A DNA stretch of 64,000 bases from Clostridium_AD sp050717545 (GTDB lineage Bacteria > Bacillota > Clostridia > Clostridiales > Clostridiaceae), in NCBI RefSeq assembly GCF_050717545.1, contig NZ_JBOITN010000035.1, positions 1 to 64,000 of the forward strand, read 5' to 3'. Below the pieces are notes generated by a model. It was given only the letters and a program-made list of their open reading frames with translations, made no database searches and was not told the origin of the DNA. Positions 35,664 through 43,463 of this stretch are shown here, piece by piece; positions within the stretch are counted from its first letter, which is position 1; each line of letters begins with the position of its first letter. The translations under genes and the position numbers were made by a program.

Positions 35664-36806
35664 ATGAATTTTAAACAAGATGAAAATAACCAACAATTAC
35701 AAGAAATGTATCGCGATTTTGCAGAAAAAGAGGTAAAACCAATCGCAAAAGAAATTGATGAAAGTATGCGCTTCCCAGCAGAAAATGTAGCAAAAATGGC
35801 TGAAATGGGCTTGCTTGGAATTCCATTCCCTGAAGAATTCGGTGGAGCTGGAATGACTACATTAAGTTATGTACAATGTGTAGAAGAATTATCTAAAGTT
35901 TGCGCAACAACAGGTGTTATTGTTTCAGCACATACAAGTCTTTGTGCAACACCAATTTACACATATGGTACAGATCAGCAAAAAGAGAAATATTTAAAAC
36001 CACTTGCTTCAGGTGAAAAATTAGGTGCCTTCGCATTAACAGAACCTGTTGCTGGAACTGATGCTTCTATGCAAAAGTCAACAGCAGTACTAGAAGGAGA
36101 CCATTATGTATTAAATGGTAGCAAGATCTTTATTACTAATGCAGGATATGCAGACGTATATATTGTTTTAGCTATGACAGATAAGAGTAAGGCAACAAAG
36201 GGTATTTCAGCATTTATCGTTGAAAAAGATTTTCCAGGTTTTTCTGTTGGAACTCATGAATTAAAGATGGGAATAAGGGCATCTTCTACATGTGAATTAT
36301 TCTTTGATAATTGCATAATTCCAAAGGAAAATCTTTTAGGACAAGAAGGTAGAGGATTTGGAATTGCCATGGCAACTCTTGATGGAGGCCGTATCGGCGT
36401 TGCTGCACAAGCTCTTGGTATTGCAGAAGGTGCAATAGAAGAAACTATTAAATATGTTAATGAACGTGTTCAATTTGGGCGTACTATTTCAAAATTCCAA
36501 AATACACAATTTGAACTTGCTCAAATGCGTGCAAATACAGAAGCTGCAAAACTTTTAGTATATCAAGCTGCATGTGCAAAAGATGATCATGAAAAATTTA
36601 CACATTTAGCTGCTATGGCAAAATTAGTTGCTTCTAGAAATGCCAGCGATGTAACAAGACGTTGTTTACAATTATTTGGTGGATATGGATATTCAAGTGA
36701 TTATCCAATTGAAAGAATGATGCGTGATGCAAAAATAACAGAAATTTATGAAGGAACATCAGAAGTTCAAATGATGGTAATTGCTGGATGGATGGGCGTT
36801 AAATAA
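35664..36806 (+). CDS. Acyl-CoA dehydrogenase of the second Etf cluster
   Basis: 380 residues, clearly related to the Bcd of the butyrate operon (GAFALTEPVAGTDASMQ, KIFITNAGYADVYI, IAMATLDGGRIGVAAQALGI, catalytic Glu in YEGTSEVQ). It is linked to a lactate dehydrogenase and its own EtfAB, so it could be an acryloyl-CoA or crotonyl-CoA reductase rather than a spare Bcd. Many CGT/CGC arginine codons set it apart from the AGA-only bcd. Strong terminator follows. Confidence 0.88.
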   Translation: MNFKQDENNQQLQEMYRDFAEKEVKPIAKEIDESMRFPAENVAKMAEMGLLGIPFPEEFGGAGMTTLSYVQCVEELSKVCATTGVIVSAHTSLCATPIYTYGTDQQKEKYLKPLASGEKLGAFALTEPVAGTDASMQKSTAVLEGDHYVLNGSKIFITNAGYADVYIVLAMTDKSKATKGISAFIVEKDFPGFSVGTHELKMGIRASSTCELFFDNCIIPKENLLGQEGRGFGIAMATLDGGRIGVAAQALGIAEGAIEETIKYVNERVQFGRTISKFQNTQFELAQMRANTEAAKLLVYQAACAKDDHEKFTHLAAMAKLVASRNASDVTRRCLQLFGGYGYSSDYPIERMMRDAKITEIYEGTSEVQMMVIAGWMGVK

Positions 36807-36825
36807 TAGATAACTAAAATTAAAT

Positions 36826-36871
36826 AAAAAACAGATGATCAGGAAGAAAATTTCCTGATCATCTGTTTTTT
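36826..36871 (+). terminator. Strong terminator of the second Etf cluster
   Basis: AAAACAGATGATCAGGAA and TTCCTGATCATCTGTTTT form an ~18-pair stem, followed by T. Confidence 0.93.
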
Positions 36872-36904
36872 ATGGAATAAAATGCTGCTAAAGGATTTTA
36901 TATT

Positions 36905-37285
36905 ATGTTTAAATTTAATAGTAAAAAGCCTGATTCATTTTTGCAAGAAGAGCATAATATTGAAATACAACTTATAGATCATAAATTAAATGAACTTATT
37001 GTATATAAATCTCCTACACTATATTTAAGAGAAAAGAATTCTGGCAAGTTGCTGATAAAAGCAAAAGATGAATTTTCATGTTGCAAAATAGTAATTAAAA
37101 ATGATTTAGTTAAGTGGTCAATAAAAGGAAATTGGTGTGAGTATATAGCATGCAAAATTAATGAATTAGAAGTAGAAATAAATAACCGAAAATTTAAATC
37201 TGAAACTGAAAAAATTATATTTAAAGTAGTTTTCAACTGCTGTGATATGTTACAAAAAAACTCTGTTATAAATTCATTATATTAA
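36905..37285 (+). CDS. Hypothetical cytoplasmic protein
   Basis: 126 residues, no signal or membrane helix, not recognised. It has repeated short strands (IEIQLIDHKLNELIVY, GKLLIKAKDEFSCCKIVIK) and four Cys, two as a CC pair. The ribosome site before ATG 36905 is weak (AAAGG). A hairpin follows at once. It sits alone between the Etf cluster and the convergent TetR gene. Confidence 0.5.
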   Translation: MFKFNSKKPDSFLQEEHNIEIQLIDHKLNELIVYKSPTLYLREKNSGKLLIKAKDEFSCCKIVIKNDLVKWSIKGNWCEYIACKINELEVEINNRKFKSETEKIIFKVVFNCCDMLQKNSVINSLY

Positions 37286-37325
37286 TTAAGAATCCTGAAA
37301 ACTTAGTTGATTAGCAGGATTCTTA
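37286..37325. terminator. Hairpin between convergent genes
   Basis: TTAAGAATCCTG (37286-37297) pairs perfectly with CAGGATTCTTAA (37314-37325). No clear T run, so termination strength is uncertain. Confidence 0.55.
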
Positions 37326-37393
37326 ATGTGATAAAAATAAATTTCATAAATATAAGAAGTATGAATAATTTCAATTAATTTGAAGGATGGGTC

Positions 37394-38032
37394 TTACTCT
37401 TTATTTAGCTCTACAAGTGGAATTATTAAATGATCAACTATATGTTCTACATAATTCATCTTAATGGGCTTGCCACTAATCATAAGTTGATAAAATAACA
37501 GTGCTGGGCCTACGTTTGCCAGGAGGTTCAATTGCTCCTTATCTAATTTCTTATTTATAGTGCACTCTATGGCGTCGCTAAATATACATGTCTGATTGGT
37601 TATGCAATCCAAATGAATGACCTCTGATAAGTGTTTATCGCTGTTTATTGCTGTTGCAATGGACAACATAACCTTTTGCCTAACCTCATCTCTTATTCCA
37701 AAGTATATACTAAGTAATTCACATAAGTAATCTCTTAAATTGTCACCGCATTGATTAAAATCAAATTTTTGCTCACAAGGCATCATAAATCCTATGGCTT
37801 CTGCAATGAGGGACGGTTTAGATTTCCATCTCCGGTATAAGGTAGCTTTGCCTGCATGGGCCTTTAATGCAATAGCATCCATAGTGACGCAGTTATACCC
37901 TCGTTCTGCTACAAGCTCTAAGGCAGCCTTAAGAATAGCAAGATCACGCTTCTTATCTATAGGTCTTCCAATTTTACTGGCGACCTTTCCTTCATTATTG
38001 TCAACGGAATCGGATTTGTTTATTGTAGCCAT
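37394..38032 (-). CDS. TetR-family transcriptional regulator
   Basis: 212 residues. N-terminal helix-turn-helix (~25-75: ILKAALELVAERGYNCVTMDAIALKA, recognition helix AHAGKATLYRRWKSKPSLI), then a helical ligand domain with four Cys in ~100-165. The TLYRRW motif and C-terminal shape resemble TetR regulators of efflux pumps. It reads away from ftsH, with a shared ~300-base spacer; the target is unknown. Confidence 0.85.
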   Translation of the reverse strand: MATINKSDSVDNNEGKVASKIGRPIDKKRDLAILKAALELVAERGYNCVTMDAIALKAHAGKATLYRRWKSKPSLIAEAIGFMMPCEQKFDFNQCGDNLRDYLCELLSIYFGIRDEVRQKVMLSIATAINSDKHLSEVIHLDCITNQTCIFSDAIECTINKKLDKEQLNLLANVGPALLFYQLMISGKPIKMNYVEHIVDHLIIPLVELNKE

Positions 38033-38185
38033 CTCCTAGCCTCCATTTTCTATTTTCTATAAATATAACATAATGTATGTAGTTTTTCAACATAATAAAA
38101 CGAAATAGTTTTGAAACTATTGTGTTTTAATAGTTGCTATGATATACTCTCTTTTATAAACAATAGTAATTTAAAGGTGTGATCT

Positions 38186-38278
38186 ATGACATTTAAAATA
38201 AATGATAAAAGAGTAACTAAAGTTGTTAGCTTTGAGGTTAAAAAGTGGTATGATATAACAAGTGGAAAAGTTCTTTAA
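38186..38278 (+). CDS. 30-residue hypothetical peptide
   Basis: ATG 38186 follows AAAGGTG at good spacing and reads KINDKRVTKVVSFEVKKWYD and a short tail. It ends 83 bases before ftsH. Either a leader peptide or the remains of a gene. Otherwise the 38033-38361 spacer contains only promoter-like AT-rich DNA. Confidence 0.3.
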   Translation: MTFKINDKRVTKVVSFEVKKWYDITSGKVL

Positions 38279-38361
38279 CTTTATTATGAATTTTTGACAA
38301 TGGAGAATATAGTTTACAGGAAATATTTAAGTATAGAATGAGAAAGAGAGGTGGTTTTCTG

Positions 38362-40158
38362 ATGAAAAAAATGTCAAAAATTGCTGCATGGAGTATAGTT
38401 TTAATTATTGTAGCAGTTATGTTTATTAAACCGGATCAGACTTCAAATGTTATTAATTTTAATCAGTTCCAGACTAACTGGACCAAGAATACTATAAAGA
38501 GCTTTGTGGTTGATGAGGATCAGATGTCAGTTTCAGGAACTTTAAAAGATGGAACTACATATACAACAGTTGTGCCAGCTAATAGATTATTTCAATTTAT
38601 TGAAGCTAATCCAAAGAGTACAGATGTTCAGGAAACATACCTAAAACCAGCTACTATTTCAGTTTGGGTTCAGTATTTGCCTACAATATTAATGGTACTT
38701 ATGCTCGTAGCCTATGGATTTATATTGATGAAGCAAATGAAAGGATCTGGCGGAGGCGGCGGAGTAATGAAATTTGGTAAAAGTAAAGCAAAACTTGTCG
38801 ATCCTACTATAAAAAAAGTTAGTTTTGATGATGTTGCAGGAGCGGATGAGGAAAAAGCTGAGCTTGCAGAAATAGTTGATTTTTTAAAGCAACCCAAAAG
38901 ATATATGGAAATGGGTGCTCGTATACCAAAGGGAGTTTTACTAGTAGGTCCGCCAGGAACCGGAAAGACACTTCTTGCAAGAGCTATTTCAGGAGAAGCT
39001 GGAGTTCCATTTTTCAGTATCTCAGGTTCAGATTTTGTAGAAATGTTTGTAGGTGTTGGAGCTTCTAGAGTTCGAGATTTATTTGAGCAAGCAAAAAAGA
39101 ACTCTCCTTGTATTATTTTTATAGATGAAATTGATGCTGTTGGAAGACAAAGAGGTGCAGGTGTCGGTGGAGGCAATGATGAACGAGAACAGACATTAAA
39201 CCAACTTCTGGTTGAAATGGATGGATTTGGAGAAAATGAAGGAATAATAATGATTGCAGCTACAAATAGATCAGATGTACTTGATCCAGCACTACTTAGA
39301 CCAGGTAGATTTGATAGACAGATATTTGTTGGAATACCCGATAGAAAAGGTAGAGAAGAAATTTTGGCAGTGCATTCAAAAAACAAACATCTTGCACCAG
39401 AAGTTGAGCTTAGCGTACTTGCTAAGAGAACACCTGGATTTACAGGTGCAGATATTGAAAACTTAATGAATGAATCAGCACTTTTAACAGTTCGAAAAGA
39501 TAAGAAACTTATAGGAATGGATGAACTTGAAGAAGCGGTTACAAGAATAATTGCAGGACCTGAAAAGAAAAGCAGGGTGGTAATCGAAGCAGATAGAAGG
39601 CTTACTGCATATCACGAAGCAGGTCATGCAATCGTAATGAATTTACTCCCAAATTCTGATCCTGTTCATCAGATAAGTATAGTTCCTAGAGGAATGGCTG
39701 GAGGATATACTATGAGTCTTCCAGATGAGGACAGATCATATATGTCTAGGTCGAGACTTGAAGAAGAAATTGTAGGGCTTTTAGGTGGAAGAGTTGCTGA
39801 AAAACTAGTTATTGGAGATATAAGTACTGGTGCAAGTAATGATATTCAAAGAGCGACTTCAATAGCAAGAAAAATGGTAATGGACTATGGAATGAGTGAT
39901 ACTCTTGGAACAATCGCGTTTGGTTCAGGTAGTGATGAGGTATTCCTTGGTAGAGACATGGGTAAGGATAGAAAATATAGTGAAGAAACTGCAAACAAAA
40001 TAGATGTAGAAATAAAGAAACTTATAGACGTAGCATATCAAAAGACATTAACACTTCTAACGGAAAATAGAAGTAAACTTAATGCAGTTGCTGAAGAACT
40101 TTTAGTACGTGAAAAGCTTGAAGCAGTAGAATTTCAAGAAATATTTGCAAGAAGCTAA
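38362..40158 (+). CDS. ftsH: ATP-dependent zinc metalloprotease FtsH
   Basis: 598 residues. Two membrane helices (~6-23 and ~98-118) around a short outer domain, AAA+ module with Walker A GPPGTGKT, Walker B IIFIDEID, SRH region, and the zinc protease motif HEAGH (~420). Degrades membrane and short-lived proteins. ATG 38338 is in frame, but GAGGTGG at 38347 fits ATG 38362 (MKKMSKIAAW). The second FtsH loop GSGGGGG is present. Confidence 0.96.
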   Translation: MKKMSKIAAWSIVLIIVAVMFIKPDQTSNVINFNQFQTNWTKNTIKSFVVDEDQMSVSGTLKDGTTYTTVVPANRLFQFIEANPKSTDVQETYLKPATISVWVQYLPTILMVLMLVAYGFILMKQMKGSGGGGGVMKFGKSKAKLVDPTIKKVSFDDVAGADEEKAELAEIVDFLKQPKRYMEMGARIPKGVLLVGPPGTGKTLLARAISGEAGVPFFSISGSDFVEMFVGVGASRVRDLFEQAKKNSPCIIFIDEIDAVGRQRGAGVGGGNDEREQTLNQLLVEMDGFGENEGIIMIAATNRSDVLDPALLRPGRFDRQIFVGIPDRKGREEILAVHSKNKHLAPEVELSVLAKRTPGFTGADIENLMNESALLTVRKDKKLIGMDELEEAVTRIIAGPEKKSRVVIEADRRLTAYHEAGHAIVMNLLPNSDPVHQISIVPRGMAGGYTMSLPDEDRSYMSRSRLEEEIVGLLGGRVAEKLVIGDISTGASNDIQRATSIARKMVMDYGMSDTLGTIAFGSGSDEVFLGRDMGKDRKYSEETANKIDVEIKKLIDVAYQKTLTLLTENRSKLNAVAEELLVREKLEAVEFQEIFARS

Positions 40159-40194
40159 TTAAATAATAAAATATAGGATTAATTTAAATTAATT

Positions 40195-40335
40195 AAAAGG
40201 GAATCAGGTTAAAATCCTGAACTATCTCGTAGCTGTAATAGATAAATTTAAGTATATTATGTCACTTGGAAACAGGGAAGGCGTACTTAAATAATGATTC
40301 TTGAGTCAGAATACCTGCCTATGTTTTGCGCTGCA
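40195..40335 (+). promoter_or_regulatory. Cobalamin (B12) riboswitch
   Basis: Recognisable blocks in order: GGGAATCAGGTTAAAATCCT (40199-40218), CTCGTAGCTGTAAT (conserved core strand), GTCACTTGG (40261-40269), GGGAAGGCGTA, and the B12 box GAGTCAGAATACCTGCCTAT (~40303-40322). It precedes the anaerobic ribonucleotide reductase operon, so adenosylcobalamin should turn NrdDG off, through the terminator at 40413. Confidence 0.88.
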
Positions 40336-40412
40336 TACTCTACGAATGATAGGGAGGGCTATAATAGAATTTGTTTTTGATTTTATATGATTAAACATAT
40401 TTATTAAATTAT

Positions 40413-40447
40413 ACCTTTTAACGTTATAGTTAGAAGGTTTTTGTTTT
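40413..40447 (+). terminator. Expression-platform terminator of the B12 riboswitch
   Basis: ACCTTTTAAC (40413-40422) pairs with GTTAGAAGGT (40429-40438) with one mismatch, followed by TTTTGTTTT. It lies between the aptamer and nrdD, as expected for attenuation. Confidence 0.7.
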
Positions 40448-40522
40448 ATGGAGAATTACCAGGTGAAATAAAGAGAGACTTTAAGGGCTTAATAGCAAAA
40501 GTAAAATATACGGAGGCATTAT

Positions 40523-42673
40523 ATGCAGGTAATAAAAAGAGATTCAAGAAAAAAAGAATTTATACCAGAAAGAATATCTACAGCAGCTGGGAAAGCTTTT
40601 ATAGACGTGTACGGCAAAGAAGATAAAGAGTTTAATAATATTGTTTTAAATAGAGTGATTAGATCTTTAGAACAAACTGGAGAAGAGTTAATACCAATAG
40701 AAGAAATACAGGATATAATTGTTGGAGAGATAAAATTATTGGATAACAAGGTAGCTCAGGCTTATATAAATTATAGGGAAGAGAGAACCTTTGAAAGGGA
40801 TAGAAAAGGTGAGCTTGATAAGGAAATAGATAATATAATTAACGCAGTTTCCGAGCAGACTAACTCTAATGGGAATCTTGATGGTAGTAAGATTCAAACT
40901 ATAAGGGCGTTAATTTCAAATGTTGTTGGAACTAATTACAGTCAAAGACACAAAATACCTAAAAAGTTTTTAAAGAAACATAAAAAGAGTATATACATAC
41001 ATGATGAAACATATTTTGGATTACCACTATTTAACTGCTGCCTTGTTGACTGGATTAGTATGTTTGAAAATGGATTTGATTTAGGTACAACACTTATAGC
41101 AACTCCAAATTCCATAGAGACTGCAGTTAATGTATTGTCACAAGTAGCAAGTCATATATCTAGTAATACATATGGTGGAACTACATTTCCAACTCTAATA
41201 ACAGGGCTTGCTCCTTATGCGGTTAAAAGTTTAAATAAACATAGAGCAGTAGGTAGGAAATGGATTGAAGATGAAATTAAAGTAGAAGCATACGCATGGG
41301 ATAGATTGGCTAAAGAAATAGAAGATAGTATGCAGTCTCTTGAATATGAAGTTCAAACATTAATGACAAGTAGAGCGGAGACTCCATTTTTAACACTTGG
41401 AATAAATAATGTAGATTTAAATGCTAGTGATGAAAATCAAAAAATTCAAAAGATGATAACGCAGGCTATATTAAATCAGAGAATTAAGGGCTTAACTGGG
41501 GGAGTTACCCCTGTATTTCCTAAGCTTGTATATCAAAATACAAAAGGGAATAATCTTAACCCAGGAGACAAATACTATGACTTATTCAAATTAGCGGTTG
41601 TATGTAGTGCGCACCGTCAGTATCCCGATTATATCAATACTGATAAGGCCGCTTCCGTTACTGGAGATTATAAGGAACCAATGGGGTGCAGATCATTTTT
41701 AGGTAATTATTTAGATGAAGATGGGAAGTATAAATCTGCTGGGAGATTTAACTTTGGAGTAATATCAATAAACCTTGTGAGACTGGCAATTCTAGCTGAA
41801 AATAATGAAGATATATTTTTTAAATCATTATATGAGGCATTAGATGATTGCAAAGAATTGCTTATGATAAGATATGATATATTAAAAAATGTTAAAGCAA
41901 AACAGGCACCTATATTATATATGAGTGGAGCAATTTCAAAATTAAAAGCAGAAGATACAATAGAACCATTACTTAATAATGGATATGCTTCAGCATCTAT
42001 TGGGTATGTTGGATTACATAATTGTTTAATGGCTTTATATGGTACAGGGCTTGACGATAGAGACGCACAAACAGCAAAAAGAGCAACTAAAATTATGAAA
42101 TGTCTTAGGGATTATTGTGAAAATCAAAAGGATAAAACAAAAATTGGATTTAGTTTGTATGGATCTCCAGCAGAGACGCTGGCAACAAAATTTTGCGTCC
42201 AGGATGTAAAAGATTTTGGAGTTATTGATGGCGTAAACGACAATGGATATTATGAAAACTCATTCCATTATCCTTCAAATCATCTGATATCACCTTTTGA
42301 TAAATTAGACATAGAATCTCTTTCATCATCATTATCGTCTGGTGGAGCAATATCATTTGTAGAACTGGGAGACATGACTAAAAACTTAGTAGCACTAGAA
42401 GATATTATAAGATACTCATATGATAAAACTCATTTTCTGGGTATATCTTCAATAAGTGATAAATGCTTAAAATGTGGATATACAGGAGAGATGTTTACAA
42501 AACAGAATAGTGATATAGAATTTGAGTGTCCTGTATGTAAAAATGATGACAAAATGTCATTAAGTATAATTAGAAAGCTTTGTGGATACCTTGGGAGTAT
42601 ATTTGAAAGACCTGTAGTTAATGGAAAAATGAAGGAAATTAAGAATAGGAAAAATAATAAAGGGTGTAATTAG
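40523..42673 (+). CDS. nrdD: Anaerobic (class III) ribonucleoside-triphosphate reductase
   Basis: 716 residues. N-terminal ATP-cone (VIKRDSRKKEFIPERI, ~3-90), ten-stranded barrel with catalytic Cys region (MGCRSFLG, SIGYVGLHNC), zinc-binding CLKCGYTGEM/CPVCKNDD near the C-terminus and the glycyl-radical loop KLCGYLGS (~685). Makes dNTPs without oxygen. Preceded by a B12 riboswitch, which implies that the cell also owns a B12-dependent class II enzyme elsewhere. nrdG begins one base after its stop. Confidence 0.96.
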   Translation: MQVIKRDSRKKEFIPERISTAAGKAFIDVYGKEDKEFNNIVLNRVIRSLEQTGEELIPIEEIQDIIVGEIKLLDNKVAQAYINYREERTFERDRKGELDKEIDNIINAVSEQTNSNGNLDGSKIQTIRALISNVVGTNYSQRHKIPKKFLKKHKKSIYIHDETYFGLPLFNCCLVDWISMFENGFDLGTTLIATPNSIETAVNVLSQVASHISSNTYGGTTFPTLITGLAPYAVKSLNKHRAVGRKWIEDEIKVEAYAWDRLAKEIEDSMQSLEYEVQTLMTSRAETPFLTLGINNVDLNASDENQKIQKMITQAILNQRIKGLTGGVTPVFPKLVYQNTKGNNLNPGDKYYDLFKLAVVCSAHRQYPDYINTDKAASVTGDYKEPMGCRSFLGNYLDEDGKYKSAGRFNFGVISINLVRLAILAENNEDIFFKSLYEALDDCKELLMIRYDILKNVKAKQAPILYMSGAISKLKAEDTIEPLLNNGYASASIGYVGLHNCLMALYGTGLDDRDAQTAKRATKIMKCLRDYCENQKDKTKIGFSLYGSPAETLATKFCVQDVKDFGVIDGVNDNGYYENSFHYPSNHLISPFDKLDIESLSSSLSSGGAISFVELGDMTKNLVALEDIIRYSYDKTHFLGISSISDKCLKCGYTGEMFTKQNSDIEFECPVCKNDDKMSLSIIRKLCGYLGSIFERPVVNGKMKEIKNRKNNKGCN

Positions 42674-42674
42674 A

Positions 42675-43193
42675 ATGAATTATGCTAGCATATTTTTTGA
42701 TGATACTGTAAATGGCATAGGGTTTAGAACATCACTTTTTGTTAGTGGATGCGCTAAAACACCTCCTTGCAAAGGATGCTGGAGCCCGGAGGCAAGGCGA
42801 TTTGATTATGGCATACCTTTTACAAAAAAAACTAAAGATTCTATTATAGAAAGCCTAAGGAAACCATATGTAAAAGGCATATCAATACTGGGTGGAGAAC
42901 CAATGGATAATTTATTGGATGGAACTTTACTTGATTTAGTAAAAACAATAAGAAAAATGCTACCTGGAAAAACCATATTTTGCTGGAGTGGTTATACTTT
43001 TGAAGAACTTATTAAAAACCCTCTTAGATTAGAGTTTTTGAATTATGTAGACATGCTACGTGATGGTGAATACATAGAAAATCTTAAAGATATTACTCAA
43101 TATTTAAGTGGTTCGAAGAATCAAAGAATGATATCAGCTAGGGAAAGTCTGGAGAGAAATAAGGTTATAGAATATAGCAAAGATCAGCTTTAA
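42675..43193 (+). CDS. nrdG: Anaerobic ribonucleotide reductase activating enzyme
   Basis: 172 residues, radical SAM enzyme that installs the glycyl radical on NrdD. The cluster-binding motif reads GCAKTPPCKGCW, that is C-x5-C-x2-C, instead of the usual NrdG C-x3-C-x2-C; GGEPMDN is the SAM-binding motif. The rest (VNGIGFRTSLFVSGC start, FCWSGYTFEEL) is typical. Directly coupled to nrdD. Confidence 0.92.
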   Translation: MNYASIFFDDTVNGIGFRTSLFVSGCAKTPPCKGCWSPEARRFDYGIPFTKKTKDSIIESLRKPYVKGISILGGEPMDNLLDGTLLDLVKTIRKMLPGKTIFCWSGYTFEELIKNPLRLEFLNYVDMLRDGEYIENLKDITQYLSGSKNQRMISARESLERNKVIEYSKDQL

Positions 43194-43266
43194 TAACAGT
43201 AAAAAAGTACAAAAGAGATAGCTTTTAATTTTTATGTATTTAGTATTTACAATTTATTTTTAAATT

Positions 43267-43282
43267 TGTCATTATACTGACA
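43267..43282. promoter_or_regulatory. Conserved TGTCA-N6-TGACA palindrome, copy 2
   Basis: TGTCA (43267-43271), six bases, TGACA (43278-43282). Same palindrome and relative position as at 9154-9169, both ~50-60 bases before the C-rich stem-loop RNA. Confidence 0.45.
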
Positions 43283-43308
43283 CAAAGAGTTGTTATTATG
43301 AATATATA

Positions 43309-43410
43309 GAAAGTAGCTAGTAATTGATTTTTAATTAGAGCCCCCTTTAATTAAATATAGATAAAACTACCAAAGGACCAGCATTATCATGCTGGTCCTT
43401 TTAATTTTTT
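43309..43410 (+). ncRNA. C-rich-loop small RNA or 3' UTR element, copy 2
   Basis: TTTAATT (43330-43336) pairs with AATTAAA (43349-43355), exposing the loop AGAGCCCCCTTT; a ~16-base linker and a strong terminator (43372) complete it. Together with ~80 bases upstream it aligns with the minus-strand copy at 9022-9190 (shared GAAAGTA, TAATTGATTTTT, AATTAGAG, CCCCCTTTAATTAAATATA). It lies after nrdG in the same direction, so it could be a 3' UTR product or an independent RNA. Confidence 0.62.
43372..43410. terminator. Strong terminator after nrdG and the small RNA
   Basis: AAAGGACCAGCAT (43372-43384) and ATGCTGGTCCTTT (43389-43401) form a perfect stem with TATC loop, then TTAATTTTTT. May serve the convergent GH18 gene too. 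Confidence 0.93.
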
Positions 43411-43463
43411 GTTATAAAAGTATTAACTTGATTTTTAACAATATTTCTATAAAAGAATTTTAC

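Noticed and set aside
40441..40626. 61-codon frame before nrdD
   Set aside because: It begins inside the riboswitch terminator and overlaps nrdD in another frame.
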